From Trinickia fusca (GTDB lineage Bacteria; Pseudomonadota; Gammaproteobacteria; Burkholderiales; Burkholderiaceae): a stretch of DNA of 64,000 nucleotides. The position numbers and the translations under genes were made by a program. Within the stretch, counting starts at the first letter, position 1, and each line of letters opens with the position of its first letter. Of this stretch, positions 34,395 to 43,057 are shown in pieces. Under the pieces are notes generated by a model, which saw only the letters and a program-made list of their open reading frames with translations, had not been told where the DNA came from and ran no database searches. Location: the NCBI RefSeq assembly GCF_003628145.1, contig NZ_RBZV01000010.1:124623-188622 (forward strand), in the 5' to 3' direction.

Positions 34395-35525
34395 ATGCAT
34401 GAAACGACTGACGCGATCGTGGTCGGTGGCGGCTCGACGGGGTGCAGCATCGCTTATCACCTGCTTGGGCGAGGGCTGAAGGTTCTCGTGCTGGAGCGCG
34501 CTGCGCTTGGCTCGGGAACGACGGCTTATTCGCCGGCCATCATCCGCCAGAACTACGCCGACATCCGCGTATCGAAGCTGGCTCACGAAAGTATCCGCGT
34601 CTTCGAGCATTGGCACGAGGAAGTCGGCGGCAACTGCGGCTTCGTTCAATGCGGATTTCTCACGGCGTTCGCAGAGGAAGACCGCGCGCTTCAACAGGGG
34701 CGAGCCGAAGACATGAAGCGTCACGGCATAGCCGTCGACGTGCTCGATCCCGACGATATCGTCGCGCTGCAGCCCGACTTCAACCGTGAGGGCATCGCTG
34801 GCGGCGTGTTCGAAACGCGCGGCGGCTATTGCGATACGGCCGCCACGATCGAATCGCTGAGCCGCGGTATCCGGCGTCGCGGCGGCACGATTCATGAGCA
34901 CTGCGACGTCATGGCGTTGCGTGTCGCCGGAGATCAGGTGGTCGGCGTGCAAACGCGCCAAGGCGCGATCGATGCGCCGATCGTGATCAACGCGGCTGGC
35001 GCATGGGCCGGGCAGTTGGCCAAGACCGCAGACATCGACCTGCCGATCACCGTATCGCGTCATTGCATTGCCCTGTTTACACAGCCGGTCGTCAGCGCAC
35101 TGCCGCGACTCTTTGCGTACCAGGAGCGGCGAGTCGATCGGCTCTACATGCGCTCGATGATCGGCGGGTTGAGCATGGTCGGTTCGTTCGATGCCGCCGA
35201 CAGCTTCGCGGCGCAAGCCGACCACCACAGCACGGTCGCCGACGAGGAGAAAGTGGCGCAATACCAGGTGCGCGCCGCGCGCCGCTTCGGCCGCTTCGCC
35301 ACCGCACGCGCGCTGGGCGGATGGGCATCCGTGTTCGACGACACAGCGGACGGCAACCCGCTCATCGGCGCGGACCCCGACGTTCGTGGCCTCTACGTTG
35401 CCGCGGGCATGAACGGACACTGCTTCAAGCTCGCCCCCGTCATCGGCCAGGGCCTGGCGGAAATCGTCACTGACGGCGCGACCTCGATCGACCTTGGCGT
35501 ATTCGCACCGGGGCGGTTCAGATAA
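34395..35525 (+). CDS. FAD-dependent DAO-family oxidoreductase 1
   Basis: 376 residues, GGAG ribosome site. Rossmann FAD site AIVVGGGSTGCSIAYHL at residues 8-24, VLERAALGSGTTAYSPAIIR (DAO-type GSGT-x-x loop near the flavin, no obvious covalent-attachment Cys pattern), and a C-terminal DGNPLIGADPDVRGLYVAAGMNGH block that closes the FAD site. This is the glycine oxidase/sarcosine oxidase branch of DAO enzymes. In s56-p1 a DAO-like flavoenzyme (Spb39) oxidatively cleaves the lysine-derived hydrazine; this protein or the next one is the best candidate. Confidence 0.88.
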   Translation: MHETTDAIVVGGGSTGCSIAYHLLGRGLKVLVLERAALGSGTTAYSPAIIRQNYADIRVSKLAHESIRVFEHWHEEVGGNCGFVQCGFLTAFAEEDRALQQGRAEDMKRHGIAVDVLDPDDIVALQPDFNREGIAGGVFETRGGYCDTAATIESLSRGIRRRGGTIHEHCDVMALRVAGDQVVGVQTRQGAIDAPIVINAAGAWAGQLAKTADIDLPITVSRHCIALFTQPVVSALPRLFAYQERRVDRLYMRSMIGGLSMVGSFDAADSFAAQADHHSTVADEEKVAQYQVRAARRFGRFATARALGGWASVFDDTADGNPLIGADPDVRGLYVAAGMNGHCFKLAPVIGQGLAEIVTDGATSIDLGVFAPGRFR

Positions 35526-35573
35526 GCCACCCGACACACACCGTCACTCGACAGATACTGAGGACTCGACGTT

Positions 35574-36641
35574 ATGCGTAGAACCGAGCAGTACGACCTC
35601 GCCATCGTGGGAGGCGGCATTATCGGCGCGTGGACGCTCTATCTGGCCGCCACGCGGTTTCCGAACTGGCGCACGGTACTCATCGAGCGCTCGACGATCG
35701 GCAGCGGAGCCACGGCCCATTCCGCGGGTGTCTGGGTAGCGATCGGCCGAACGCCGATCGAGCGCGCGCTCGCCACACGAAGCATGCACCTGTACGCGCA
35801 GGTGCGCGCGCAGTTGAACATCGACATGACGCCAGCGAAGTCGTACTGGGTCTCGTCATCCCATACGTTCGATGCAGCAAGGGAATCGATTCTCGACCTC
35901 GGCGGCGCCGGGCACGAGATCATGCCGGCGGAACTCGCCTCACAGTTCGATTTTTCGGTGCGCATTCCCGATGGCGAGCGAATTCAGCTCGGCGGGACAC
36001 CCGCGAGCTGTGATCCTGGCGGCATCGCGCGTGCACTCGTCGCGTATGGCCGACGGCAATCGCAGGTTTCATGCTGGGAAGGCATCGACGTGTCCGCGGT
36101 GCGGCCCGCAGGTGACGGAGTCGACATCGCCCTCGCGAACGGCGACACCGTGGCGGCTTCGCGTGCCGTCGTCGCCGTCGGCCCCTGGCTACCGGCCGGG
36201 CTCGTGCCAGCCAGCATCAGCTCGTCGGTCCGGATCAAGCGCGTCGTTGCGCTGCACGTGGACAAACGCCCGCCGCCCGATGCGCCCGCGTTGTTTTTTC
36301 CCGATGCCGATGCCTACTTGATGCCGTTGCAGACACGCCAGCAATGGCTCTTCAGCTTTCATAGAAAGCAATGGGGCTGTCGCCCCGACGACGTCGAGCA
36401 AGCCGTGAACGCCGCGGACGAGGACGAGGCGCTAGCCGCATTGCGGCGCTATCTGCCCGAGCTCGCCGCCCATTGTCGAGGCGGCCGCGCGTTCTGCGAC
36501 GCCTATGCGCAAGACGGTGAACCGGTGATTGCCGCGAGCCCCGATGCCGGGCAGATCGTGATTGCCGGCGCCGGCGCGGGAAAAGGCTTTCGACTGTCGC
36601 CGGGCATCGCGGAAGCCGCGCTGGCCCGGCTCGCCTCCTGA
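35574..36641 (+). CDS. FAD-dependent DAO-family oxidoreductase 2
   Basis: 355 residues. FAD site LAIVGGGIIGAWTLYLA (residues 8-24), LIERSTIGSGATAHSAGVWV, and the C-terminal DGEPVIAASPDAGQIVIAGAGAGKGF block. Same fold as the preceding gene but clearly divergent in the substrate domain, so the pair is not a recent duplicate. It could act as an imine-forming oxidase in cleaving the N-N product or in oxidising it to a hydrazone. 48 bases after the previous stop and 34 before the MetRS-like gene. Confidence 0.88.
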   Translation: MRRTEQYDLAIVGGGIIGAWTLYLAATRFPNWRTVLIERSTIGSGATAHSAGVWVAIGRTPIERALATRSMHLYAQVRAQLNIDMTPAKSYWVSSSHTFDAARESILDLGGAGHEIMPAELASQFDFSVRIPDGERIQLGGTPASCDPGGIARALVAYGRRQSQVSCWEGIDVSAVRPAGDGVDIALANGDTVAASRAVVAVGPWLPAGLVPASISSSVRIKRVVALHVDKRPPPDAPALFFPDADAYLMPLQTRQQWLFSFHRKQWGCRPDDVEQAVNAADEDEALAALRRYLPELAAHCRGGRAFCDAYAQDGEPVIAASPDAGQIVIAGAGAGKGFRLSPGIAEAALARLAS

Positions 36642-36675
36642 CGTCGCCCCCCTTAACGCGTGGACGTTTTCAATC

Positions 36676-38160
36676 ATGAAAGATTACTTACTGATACCGG
36701 TCATGCCGACCCCGAATGGCCCACTCCATCTCGGACATATCGGAGGGCCGTTCCTCAGAATGGATGTCCTGGCTCGCCAGCTCAGGCAGGCGGGCCACAA
36801 GGTATCGATCGTCTCTGCTTCCGATCCGTGGGAAACGCACGTCTTGCTGCGCGCTCATGGCGTCGACTCCGCACCGGCCGACGTCTGCCATCGCTATCAC
36901 GATGAGATCGCTGCCAGTCTGGCCGCGCTGAACATTCGCTACGATCGTTTCATCCACGTCCTCGATGCGCCCGAGAACGAGGTCATGCCGCGTCTGGCGC
37001 AACGCGTGATCGATCGCCTGGCGGCACACACGGGGGCACTGCGTGTCATCAATGAGCGCTTCCCCTACAGCATCAAGTACGGCGTGCCGATCGTAGGCGG
37101 GTTGATCGAAGGCAGATGTCCAAGCTGCGGCTCGTCGATGGGGGGCTTCTTCTGCGAGCGGTGTGGCGCCGAGTCATCGCCGGACAAGCTGCTCGAGCCG
37201 CGATCGCGGTTGTCCGACGATCGGTGGGAATGGCGCAACGCCGACAGCCTCTTCCTGCATGTGGCCGATGTCGCCACGATGCGCGCCACGGCAGAACGGA
37301 TCTGCCAGGACGGCAAGCTCGTCGACACCGCCTTCCGCGGCCTGCAGCTCAACGAGAATCTGATCCGGCTCACGCACCCCGGCAACTGGGGCATACCGTG
37401 CACGGCGCCCGGCGTATCGCCGGGCTCGGTCATCTTCACGTATCCGGCGTTGCTCGCACTGTCGTTGCTATGCGCGGGGGACATGGGGCATGGCGAGCCA
37501 GCGGAGGGCACGGCCTTCGAACCGGACCGCGACACGGTGACGATCGCGAGCTTCGGTGTCGACAACGCCATGCCCTACCTCGTCTCGGTGCTCGGCCAGG
37601 CGATGAGCGCGGGCAACATCAAGCCGTTCGATCACTATCTGACGAACTACTTCGGCACACTCGACGGCAAGAAATTCTCGACGAGCCGCAATCACGCGAT
37701 ATGGGCGCTCGACGCCCAGCGGCTGTTGCAAGCGCGTACCGACACGATTCGCGCTTACCTCGCGCTCGTCAATCCGCAGCACGGCGAGGAGGATTTTTCC
37801 GTCGCGGAGTTCGGTGAGTTCAAGCTCGAGTGGGAAGACCGTCTCGATGCACTGATCGATACCGCGCGTACTGCTCGGCACGTCGATTCGGGCACGCTCG
37901 ATCTAGCCCGCCTGTCGCGTCTGCTAGAGGCGCGCGACGTCGCGCTCGACCCTGCCCGCTTCGAGTTGAGCGACGCGGCAAAGGCGGTCCATGAATGGAT
38001 CCGCGCCGGTGCGTCCGAAGGGGCAACTCAGGCCTGGGCATTGGGATTGTCGGTGCTCGCTTATCCGATCATGCCCGAGCTTGCCGAGCGGATCTGGCAA
38101 GAAGACGGCATGCCGGGGCTGCCGAAATTCGATGCGCTTTCGCAGCGACTGCCGGCTTGA
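36676..38160 (+). CDS. Methionyl-tRNA-synthetase-like enzyme (hydrazine synthetase, MetRS part)
   Basis: 494 residues from ATG 36676, chosen because an upstream in-frame start would lie inside the previous gene. Class I synthetase motifs: PTPNGPLHLGH with HLGH at 18-21, a zinc knuckle CPSC/CERC (Cys 148, 151, 160, 163), and KKFSTSRN at 332-339 in the KMSKS place. The C-terminal anticodon-binding half is short and divergent, so tRNA charging is unlikely. In Spb40-type hydrazine synthetases the MetRS-like domain activates an amino acid and esterifies it to N6-hydroxylysine. Those enzymes are fused to a cupin; here the cupin is separate, two genes downstream. No strong ribosome site is seen, consistent with coupling. 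Confidence 0.88.
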   Translation: MKDYLLIPVMPTPNGPLHLGHIGGPFLRMDVLARQLRQAGHKVSIVSASDPWETHVLLRAHGVDSAPADVCHRYHDEIAASLAALNIRYDRFIHVLDAPENEVMPRLAQRVIDRLAAHTGALRVINERFPYSIKYGVPIVGGLIEGRCPSCGSSMGGFFCERCGAESSPDKLLEPRSRLSDDRWEWRNADSLFLHVADVATMRATAERICQDGKLVDTAFRGLQLNENLIRLTHPGNWGIPCTAPGVSPGSVIFTYPALLALSLLCAGDMGHGEPAEGTAFEPDRDTVTIASFGVDNAMPYLVSVLGQAMSAGNIKPFDHYLTNYFGTLDGKKFSTSRNHAIWALDAQRLLQARTDTIRAYLALVNPQHGEEDFSVAEFGEFKLEWEDRLDALIDTARTARHVDSGTLDLARLSRLLEARDVALDPARFELSDAAKAVHEWIRAGASEGATQAWALGLSVLAYPIMPELAERIWQEDGMPGLPKFDALSQRLPA

Positions 38161-38218
38161 GCATGCGCGACCCGACGCCTCTCGAGGCGTTCGGCCACAC
38201 TCGTAGGAGACAACGATC

Positions 38219-39685
38219 ATGAAGAGAAAGACACTGATCCTCGGCGGCGGCATCGTCGGCGTGGCGGCGTTCGTCAGCCTCGTCCGGCATCGCGGCGCCG
38301 AGGCGATCGACATCGTCAATCCCGGGCCGATCGGCCTCGGCCGCGCCTTCGCCACCACGGAAACACCGTTGTTGACGAATACGTCCGTCGATACGCTGTC
38401 GATCCTCGCCGACGACAAGGACGATTTTCTCGACTACCTGCGTGCGCGCGGCGTGCCCGCCAACCCGGGCAGCTGTGTGCCGCGCTTCTATGTCTCGCAG
38501 TACGCTCGCGATCGGTACGACCAGTATGCGCGAGCCGCAGCCCAAGCCGGCATCGCGCATCGCCATCACCGCGCGATGGCGATCGAAGTGCGTAAAGTCG
38601 GGCAGCACGCCTACCAGGTGCAGCTCGATACGGGCGAAATCGTCGAAGCCGACAATGTGATGATCTGCTGCGGCTTCGGCCAACCGCTCGTGCCCGAGTA
38701 TGTCGCTCCACACGTGGGGAAAGACGGCTTGTTCGTGACGCCGTATCCCGAAGGGGCCCTGTTGGCCGCATTACCGCAGTCCTCCCGCGTGCTCGTGCTC
38801 GGTACGCGGCTGTCGGCGATCGACGCTGCCCTGCTGCTGTGCGGACAAGGGCATTCCGTCGTGATGGCCTCGCGCTCCGGCGAACTGCCTTCCGTGCGCA
38901 CTCAACTGCTGCGCTTGCCGCCGGGCCGTATCGACAAACGACGTTTTGCCACGCTGGCGCTGACTGGACCAAACCTGCGCCGCCAACTGCTGCGCTTGAT
39001 CGGCGCAAGTGCGCGCGTGGTCCCGGCCTTGCCGCTGAGCAAGCAGGTGAGCCGCGCGACGGACATCGAAACGCGCCTGCGCGAGGAGATCCAACTTGCC
39101 GAGAGCGGGCAGAACAACTGGCAGAACATCATCATCGAGCTGCTGGAGATGGCCGATACCCTGCTCGTGTCGGCAGGGCCAGCTGTCCAGCAGCGTGTGC
39201 TCGATGCCTGCTGGAGCCTGGTCCAACGGTATCTGTTCTCGTTTCCGGTGGGCAATGCCAAAGCGCTCTTGTCCTACATCGAATCGGGCCGGCTGAAGAT
39301 CATCGCGGGTGCGCCGCGCGAGTTGGCCGAGCAGGCCGGCGAGTGGGCCGTTACGTGGGCCGACGACAGCGTGCAAACATTCGACGCGGTGGTGTGCGCA
39401 ACGGGATTTCATCGCCCTCGCTTTCATGCCCGAGCGCAGGAGATCGAGATCGTCACGGACCTCTCGCGCCGTGCGGAGCCGCCGGCGGTGGGCCCCGATC
39501 TGCGCGTGACGCTACCCGAGTCGCAGTCTCCTGAGGATATCTGGCTGATCGGCGTGTCGTCCTATCTGCGCTCGGCGCTGACGAGCATCGTCTATCAGGG
39601 AGCGAAACAAGCGGATGCGATCGCGTCGGCAATGAGCCGCGACAACGTCGATAACACCAGCGAACTGGCAGGGAGCCTGCAATGA
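38219..39685 (+). CDS. FAD/NAD(P)-binding protein (Pyr_redox_9-like)
   Basis: 488 residues behind TAGGAGA. N-terminal FAD site TLILGGGIVGVAAFVSL, IGLGRAFATTETPLLTNTS, VMICCGFG, a middle NAD(P)-type strand RVLVLGTRLSAIDAALLL, and CATGF before the C-terminal FAD closure. Such HI0933/Pyr_redox_9-type proteins are often flavin oxidoreductases acting with biosynthetic partners. Its role in the cluster is unknown; oxidation of a hydrazine to azo, hydrazone or diazo is one possibility. It overlaps the cupin start as ATGA, which links it tightly to N-N formation. Confidence 0.8.
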   Translation: MKRKTLILGGGIVGVAAFVSLVRHRGAEAIDIVNPGPIGLGRAFATTETPLLTNTSVDTLSILADDKDDFLDYLRARGVPANPGSCVPRFYVSQYARDRYDQYARAAAQAGIAHRHHRAMAIEVRKVGQHAYQVQLDTGEIVEADNVMICCGFGQPLVPEYVAPHVGKDGLFVTPYPEGALLAALPQSSRVLVLGTRLSAIDAALLLCGQGHSVVMASRSGELPSVRTQLLRLPPGRIDKRRFATLALTGPNLRRQLLRLIGASARVVPALPLSKQVSRATDIETRLREEIQLAESGQNNWQNIIIELLEMADTLLVSAGPAVQQRVLDACWSLVQRYLFSFPVGNAKALLSYIESGRLKIIAGAPRELAEQAGEWAVTWADDSVQTFDAVVCATGFHRPRFHARAQEIEIVTDLSRRAEPPAVGPDLRVTLPESQSPEDIWLIGVSSYLRSALTSIVYQGAKQADAIASAMSRDNVDNTSELAGSLQ

Positions 39686-40047
39686 GTGAAGCGAATCAAG
39701 CGCATCATGTGCCGCGCCTGAACTTCGGCGACGAATTCGACATCGCCGATGGCGTGACGGTCTGGCCGATCGCCTTTCCGCACGACTTGGCGCATCCGCC
39801 GTTCGAGTCCACGGTCTTCATCATCGAGCCGGGCAAGTGCTCGCCGCCGGACAGCCATGCCGTGGAGGAGACATGGGTCATTCTCAAAGGAGCGGGACGG
39901 CTCGATTACGATGGGCAGTCGATGCGCTTGTCGGGCGGTGACAAGGTCTTCTTTCCGTCGCATCGGACACACCAAGTGACGAACGATGCTGACGGTCCGT
40001 TGGAGATTCTGTCGATTTATTGGGAGCCGCACGCGCAAAACGCGTAA
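39682..40047 (+). CDS. Stand-alone cupin (hydrazine synthetase, cupin part)
   Basis: 121 residues, a single small cupin barrel. Motif 1 SPPDSHAVEETWVILKGAG supplies His59 and Glu62/63 (with Asp57 nearby), motif 2 KVFFPSHRTHQVTN supplies His94/His97, enough for one metal. In Spb40 and related enzymes the cupin domain performs the rearrangement of the O-aminoacyl hydroxylysine ester that makes the N-N bond. Here it is a separate polypeptide encoded next to the MetRS-like gene. Last gene of the operon; a hairpin lies at 40190. Confidence 0.88.
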   Translation: MSEANQAHHVPRLNFGDEFDIADGVTVWPIAFPHDLAHPPFESTVFIIEPGKCSPPDSHAVEETWVILKGAGRLDYDGQSMRLSGGDKVFFPSHRTHQVTNDADGPLEILSIYWEPHAQNA

Positions 40048-40189
40048 CGCCCCGCATCGTCACTGCGCGAAGCCGCTCGCCGCAGGCGGGGGGTTCGTCG
40101 ACGCCACGCCTCCCACGCTCGAGCGTGAGTCATCCGCCCATGAAAGTGTCTGCGGGTGACTCCGGTCAACCACCGCTTCTTTCATCGCG

Positions 40190-40216
40190 ACTCGCACGCG
40201 CCCAGCGCGTGCGAGT
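40190..40216. terminator. 11-bp perfect hairpin between convergent units
   Basis: ACTCGCACGCG (40190-40200) and CGCGTGCGAGT (40206-40216), loop CCCAG, in the gap between the cupin gene and the convergent spherulin-4-like gene. No U-run, so a bidirectional transcript-end structure rather than a textbook terminator. Confidence 0.55.
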
Positions 40217-40248
40217 ACGGGCGCGATCCAAACGGCGCTAGCCTGTCG

Positions 40249-41133
40249 TCACTGGCGCAGCCCACCGGCGTAGCCGATCTCGGCATTCAGATAGCTCGGA
40301 ATCGCTGTCCACGGGTTGAGGTACGGGCCGACCATAAACGCATCGGTCGCGTCCACGTAGGCGGCGAAGCGCCCAAACGCCTTATTGACTACGGTCGCCC
40401 AATCGGCGTTGCCGGTGTTGTAGACGAGGTGCCAGAAGCGCGGGCCGTATTCCGCGCCCGACGCGTATTGGCCGTTTGCAATGATGTTGCCCCCGACCCA
40501 GCCGTACGCCCAACCGTTGGCCGACGCATCGACCAAGTAGTGGGCGGCCGTGTCTTCGAAGGTGATGAAGACGTCCGCCGTGTCGTTGCCGGCTTGCAGA
40601 TAGCAGTCGGGCACCGCCGTGCCTAGGTTGTTGACGACAAAGCTCTGAACGCCAGGGAGCTTCGAGGTGACGTAGACGCGCGCAGCGCGCAACTTGTCGC
40701 GCCATTCCGTGCTGGTGGCGCTCGCGCCGCAAAGATTAGGCACCTCGTCGAAAAAGATGCCGTCGTAATGCACCGAGCCGTTACGCGCGTTGAGGTAGCG
40801 GTCGACGCTCGCCTTGATGTCGTCAAGCGATCGCAGGGCCTTGTCCGTGTGGACGTAGCCGATCACCTTCACCGGCCCCCCATTGGCCGCCGTGCGTGCG
40901 CGCAGCAGGTCTGCGTCATGGTCGAGGATCGACTCGTCGGCATCGCCGTTGCCGATGTTCACGATGACGACGGACGGCGGCACCGGCGTTTTAACCGGAT
41001 CCTCGAGCGTAGTCAGGAACGGGTCGCCGGGATACACATAGGCCGGCAGGCCGACTTCGATCCCACGCGCCGATGCGGGCAAGGCGACTGACGCGAGCAT
41101 GGCGGCGGCCACGCCGCCGATGAGCCATTTCAT
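40249..41133 (-). CDS. Secreted spherulin-4-like protein (GH114-type TIM barrel)
   Basis: 294 residues from ATG 41133 behind GGAG. Signal peptide ending in PASARG (near residue 24). The body carries the spherulation-specific family 4 pattern: LPAYVYPGDPF, VVIVNIGNGD, KVIGYVHTDKALRSLDDIKASVDRYL in adjacent blocks, YDGIFFDEVPN, and VNNLGT and ITFEDT. The fold is related to GH114 (endo-alpha-1,4-polygalactosaminidase) proteins; the Asp/Glu in FFDE are probable active-site residues. It faces the hydrazine-type operon tail-to-tail, so no functional link is implied. Confidence 0.85.
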   Translation of the reverse strand: MKWLIGGVAAAMLASVALPASARGIEVGLPAYVYPGDPFLTTLEDPVKTPVPPSVVIVNIGNGDADESILDHDADLLRARTAANGGPVKVIGYVHTDKALRSLDDIKASVDRYLNARNGSVHYDGIFFDEVPNLCGASATSTEWRDKLRAARVYVTSKLPGVQSFVVNNLGTAVPDCYLQAGNDTADVFITFEDTAAHYLVDASANGWAYGWVGGNIIANGQYASGAEYGPRFWHLVYNTGNADWATVVNKAFGRFAAYVDATDAFMVGPYLNPWTAIPSYLNAEIGYAGGLRQ

Positions 41134-41321
41134 TTGCTTCTCCTTTCTTCGTTTGACCGAACAACGGTTATGAGCATGAGGCGGCGGCGAGCCGGCGAAT
41201 AGCCTGAATTTCCGTAGGGATGCGCGGCTCCAATGCGGTTCGGCAAATTGAATTGCTCTGGTTTCGCGTAGGCCGCTCGCCGCGTCGGCGGCGAGCCTGC
41301 GCATTGGCAGCTATCGATATT

Positions 41322-41972
41322 TCATTGGCCCACCGAAAGGGAGCCTGTCCTTGCAAGCGCCACGGCCTGCTCTAGCGCGGCTTCTCGGATCGCCCCACTG
41401 ATCTCGGGACCCTGGAGCGTTTGCTCGACGACGATCGATTCGACCTCGGTCACGCCGACGAATCGCAGCCACATTTCCATGAACGGTCGCTGAAAATCGA
41501 ATAAATGCGCGGGCGTGCTCCCGCCCACCGAAAAATCGAGCCCTCGCGCATAAATGACCACCGCCTTCTTGCCTTTCAGCAATCCGGCGCTCCCCTGCTC
41601 GTCAAACGAAAAGAGGATGTTCCGCTGTGACACGACGTCAATGAAATGCTTGAGCTTGTACGGAATGGAAAAATTCCACAGGGGCACGGAGAACAGCAGC
41701 GTATCGGCGTCGTGCAATTGTTGCGCAAGCGCCCGGATGCTCGTCCACACCTGCTGTTGCTCGACGCTCAGTGCCGTACCGCTCAGGTCCGCGTATTTGG
41801 CATCGAGCGCGTCGCCGTCGAATTCCGGCAATCTCGCTGCCCACAGGTCGAGCACGTCGATCCGATGGGTTGGATGGGCGTGGCGATAAGCCTCCAGATA
41901 CGTGCGCGCGACGTCGAGTGATACGGACTGTCGCTTACGTGGCGACGCTTCGATATGCAGCAAAGTAGGCAT
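41322..41972 (-). CDS. FMN-dependent NADH azoreductase (AzoR family)
   Basis: 216 residues from ATG 41972 with GAGG upstream. Flavodoxin-2 fold with LLHIEASPRKRQSVS (FMN phosphate loop), VPLWNFSIPYKLKHFIDVV split over two blocks (the conserved P-x-W-N-x-x-x-P substrate/FMN region) and ARGLDFS. Such quinone/azo reductases reduce azo and quinone compounds with two-electron transfer. Divergent from a LysR gene that is its likely regulator. An azo- or hydrazo-active enzyme about 1.3 kb from the N-N cluster is of note, but it belongs to another transcript. Confidence 0.9.
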   Translation of the reverse strand: MPTLLHIEASPRKRQSVSLDVARTYLEAYRHAHPTHRIDVLDLWAARLPEFDGDALDAKYADLSGTALSVEQQQVWTSIRALAQQLHDADTLLFSVPLWNFSIPYKLKHFIDVVSQRNILFSFDEQGSAGLLKGKKAVVIYARGLDFSVGGSTPAHLFDFQRPFMEMWLRFVGVTEVESIVVEQTLQGPEISGAIREAALEQAVALARTGSLSVGQ

Positions 41973-42081
41973 CAAATGACCTCAAATGTTTGAAGCCATC
42001 ATCACAACATATTTCAATTCACAATATAAATGAAGTATTGTCTTGGCACTCAGTTCGAATTGCACTGAATTAGGAGGCACC

Positions 42082-42984
42082 ATGTTCGATACCGTCCTGC
42101 TGCGATCTTTCGTGGCAGTCGTACAGGAAGGAGGCTTCACGCACGCTGCCGCACGTCTCAATCTGACGCAGTCCGCGGTTAGCGCGCATTTGCGGCGACT
42201 GGAGAAACAGATCGGCCGCGACTTGCTCGAGCGCACCACGCGCTCGGTTGCACTGACGCCGGATGGCGAGCTGCTGCTGGGCTACGCGCGCGCCATCCTC
42301 GCGCTGAATCATGACGCACGGGCTCAACTGTTGCGCAAACCTACCGAAGGAGCGATCCGTGTCGGGCTGTCCGAAGACCTCGCCAACGTCAGGCTGATGA
42401 ACGTCGTGCAGGGGCTTGCGGTGCGTTACCCACTCATCGCGTTCAGCGTCAGAGTCGGTATTCCGGCCGATTTGTTGCAGGCGATGGATCAGGGCGAACT
42501 CGATGTAGTGATTGGCGGGCGATGTTCGGGTGCCCGCACCGGGCGGGTGTTATGGCGAGAGCCGCTCGTGTGGGCTGGCGCCGAATGGGCCTCGCTTACG
42601 CTCGGCGCGCCGGTGGCGCTCGCGCTGCTGCCGGAGCCCTGCCCGTATCGTGAGGCTGCACTGGCCGCGCTCGCGCGGGCTGGCGTCGATTACCGGATCG
42701 CGTTCGTTTGCGCCAGCAGCGCCGGCCTGGGCGCCGCAGCGCTGGCCGGCTTTGCGGTAACGCCGATCGCCCATAGCCAGCTTGTGCATGGGCTGCGTGT
42801 GGTTTCGTCTGATACCGGCTTGCCGGCTCTGCCCGATGTCGAGTTCACGATGTTCGCCGCGGCGGGGCCATCGGCGTACGTCGCGGATGAATTGGGTGAG
42901 GCGATCGCGATCGCATTCGGGCACAAACATGGAGCCGGGGACCCGCTGGGGAAGCGGGCGATGGAGGCCGCGGCACTTCTCTGA
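42082..42984 (+). CDS. LysR-family transcriptional regulator
   Basis: 300 residues, AGGAGG 5 bases upstream of ATG 42082. HTH: MFDTVLLRSFVAVVQEGGFT, AAARLNLTQSAVSAHLRRLE, LLERTTRSVALTPDGE. The effector domain is typical (GAIRVGLSED, GELDVVIGGRC). The 109-base gap to the divergent azoreductase is AT-rich, as expected of LysR-regulated promoters, and no other target is obvious. Confidence 0.92.
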   Translation: MFDTVLLRSFVAVVQEGGFTHAAARLNLTQSAVSAHLRRLEKQIGRDLLERTTRSVALTPDGELLLGYARAILALNHDARAQLLRKPTEGAIRVGLSEDLANVRLMNVVQGLAVRYPLIAFSVRVGIPADLLQAMDQGELDVVIGGRCSGARTGRVLWREPLVWAGAEWASLTLGAPVALALLPEPCPYREAALAALARAGVDYRIAFVCASSAGLGAAALAGFAVTPIAHSQLVHGLRVVSSDTGLPALPDVEFTMFAAAGPSAYVADELGEAIAIAFGHKHGAGDPLGKRAMEAAALL

Positions 42985-43057
42985 TGCTTGGCGAAGTGGA
43001 GCGCGCGGTTCTCATGGACGACCATCGATTCTCGTCGTCCGATGAGCACGTGGTCGG

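Noticed and set aside
34002-35537. 511-codon minus-strand frame opposite the first DAO-type gene
   Set aside because: Shadow of a well-supported flavoprotein on the plus strand.
36676-38160. A second housekeeping methionyl-tRNA synthetase
   Set aside because: Short, divergent C-terminal half, KFSTS replacing KMSKS, and placement in a biosynthetic operon with cupin and N-hydroxylase argue against tRNA charging.
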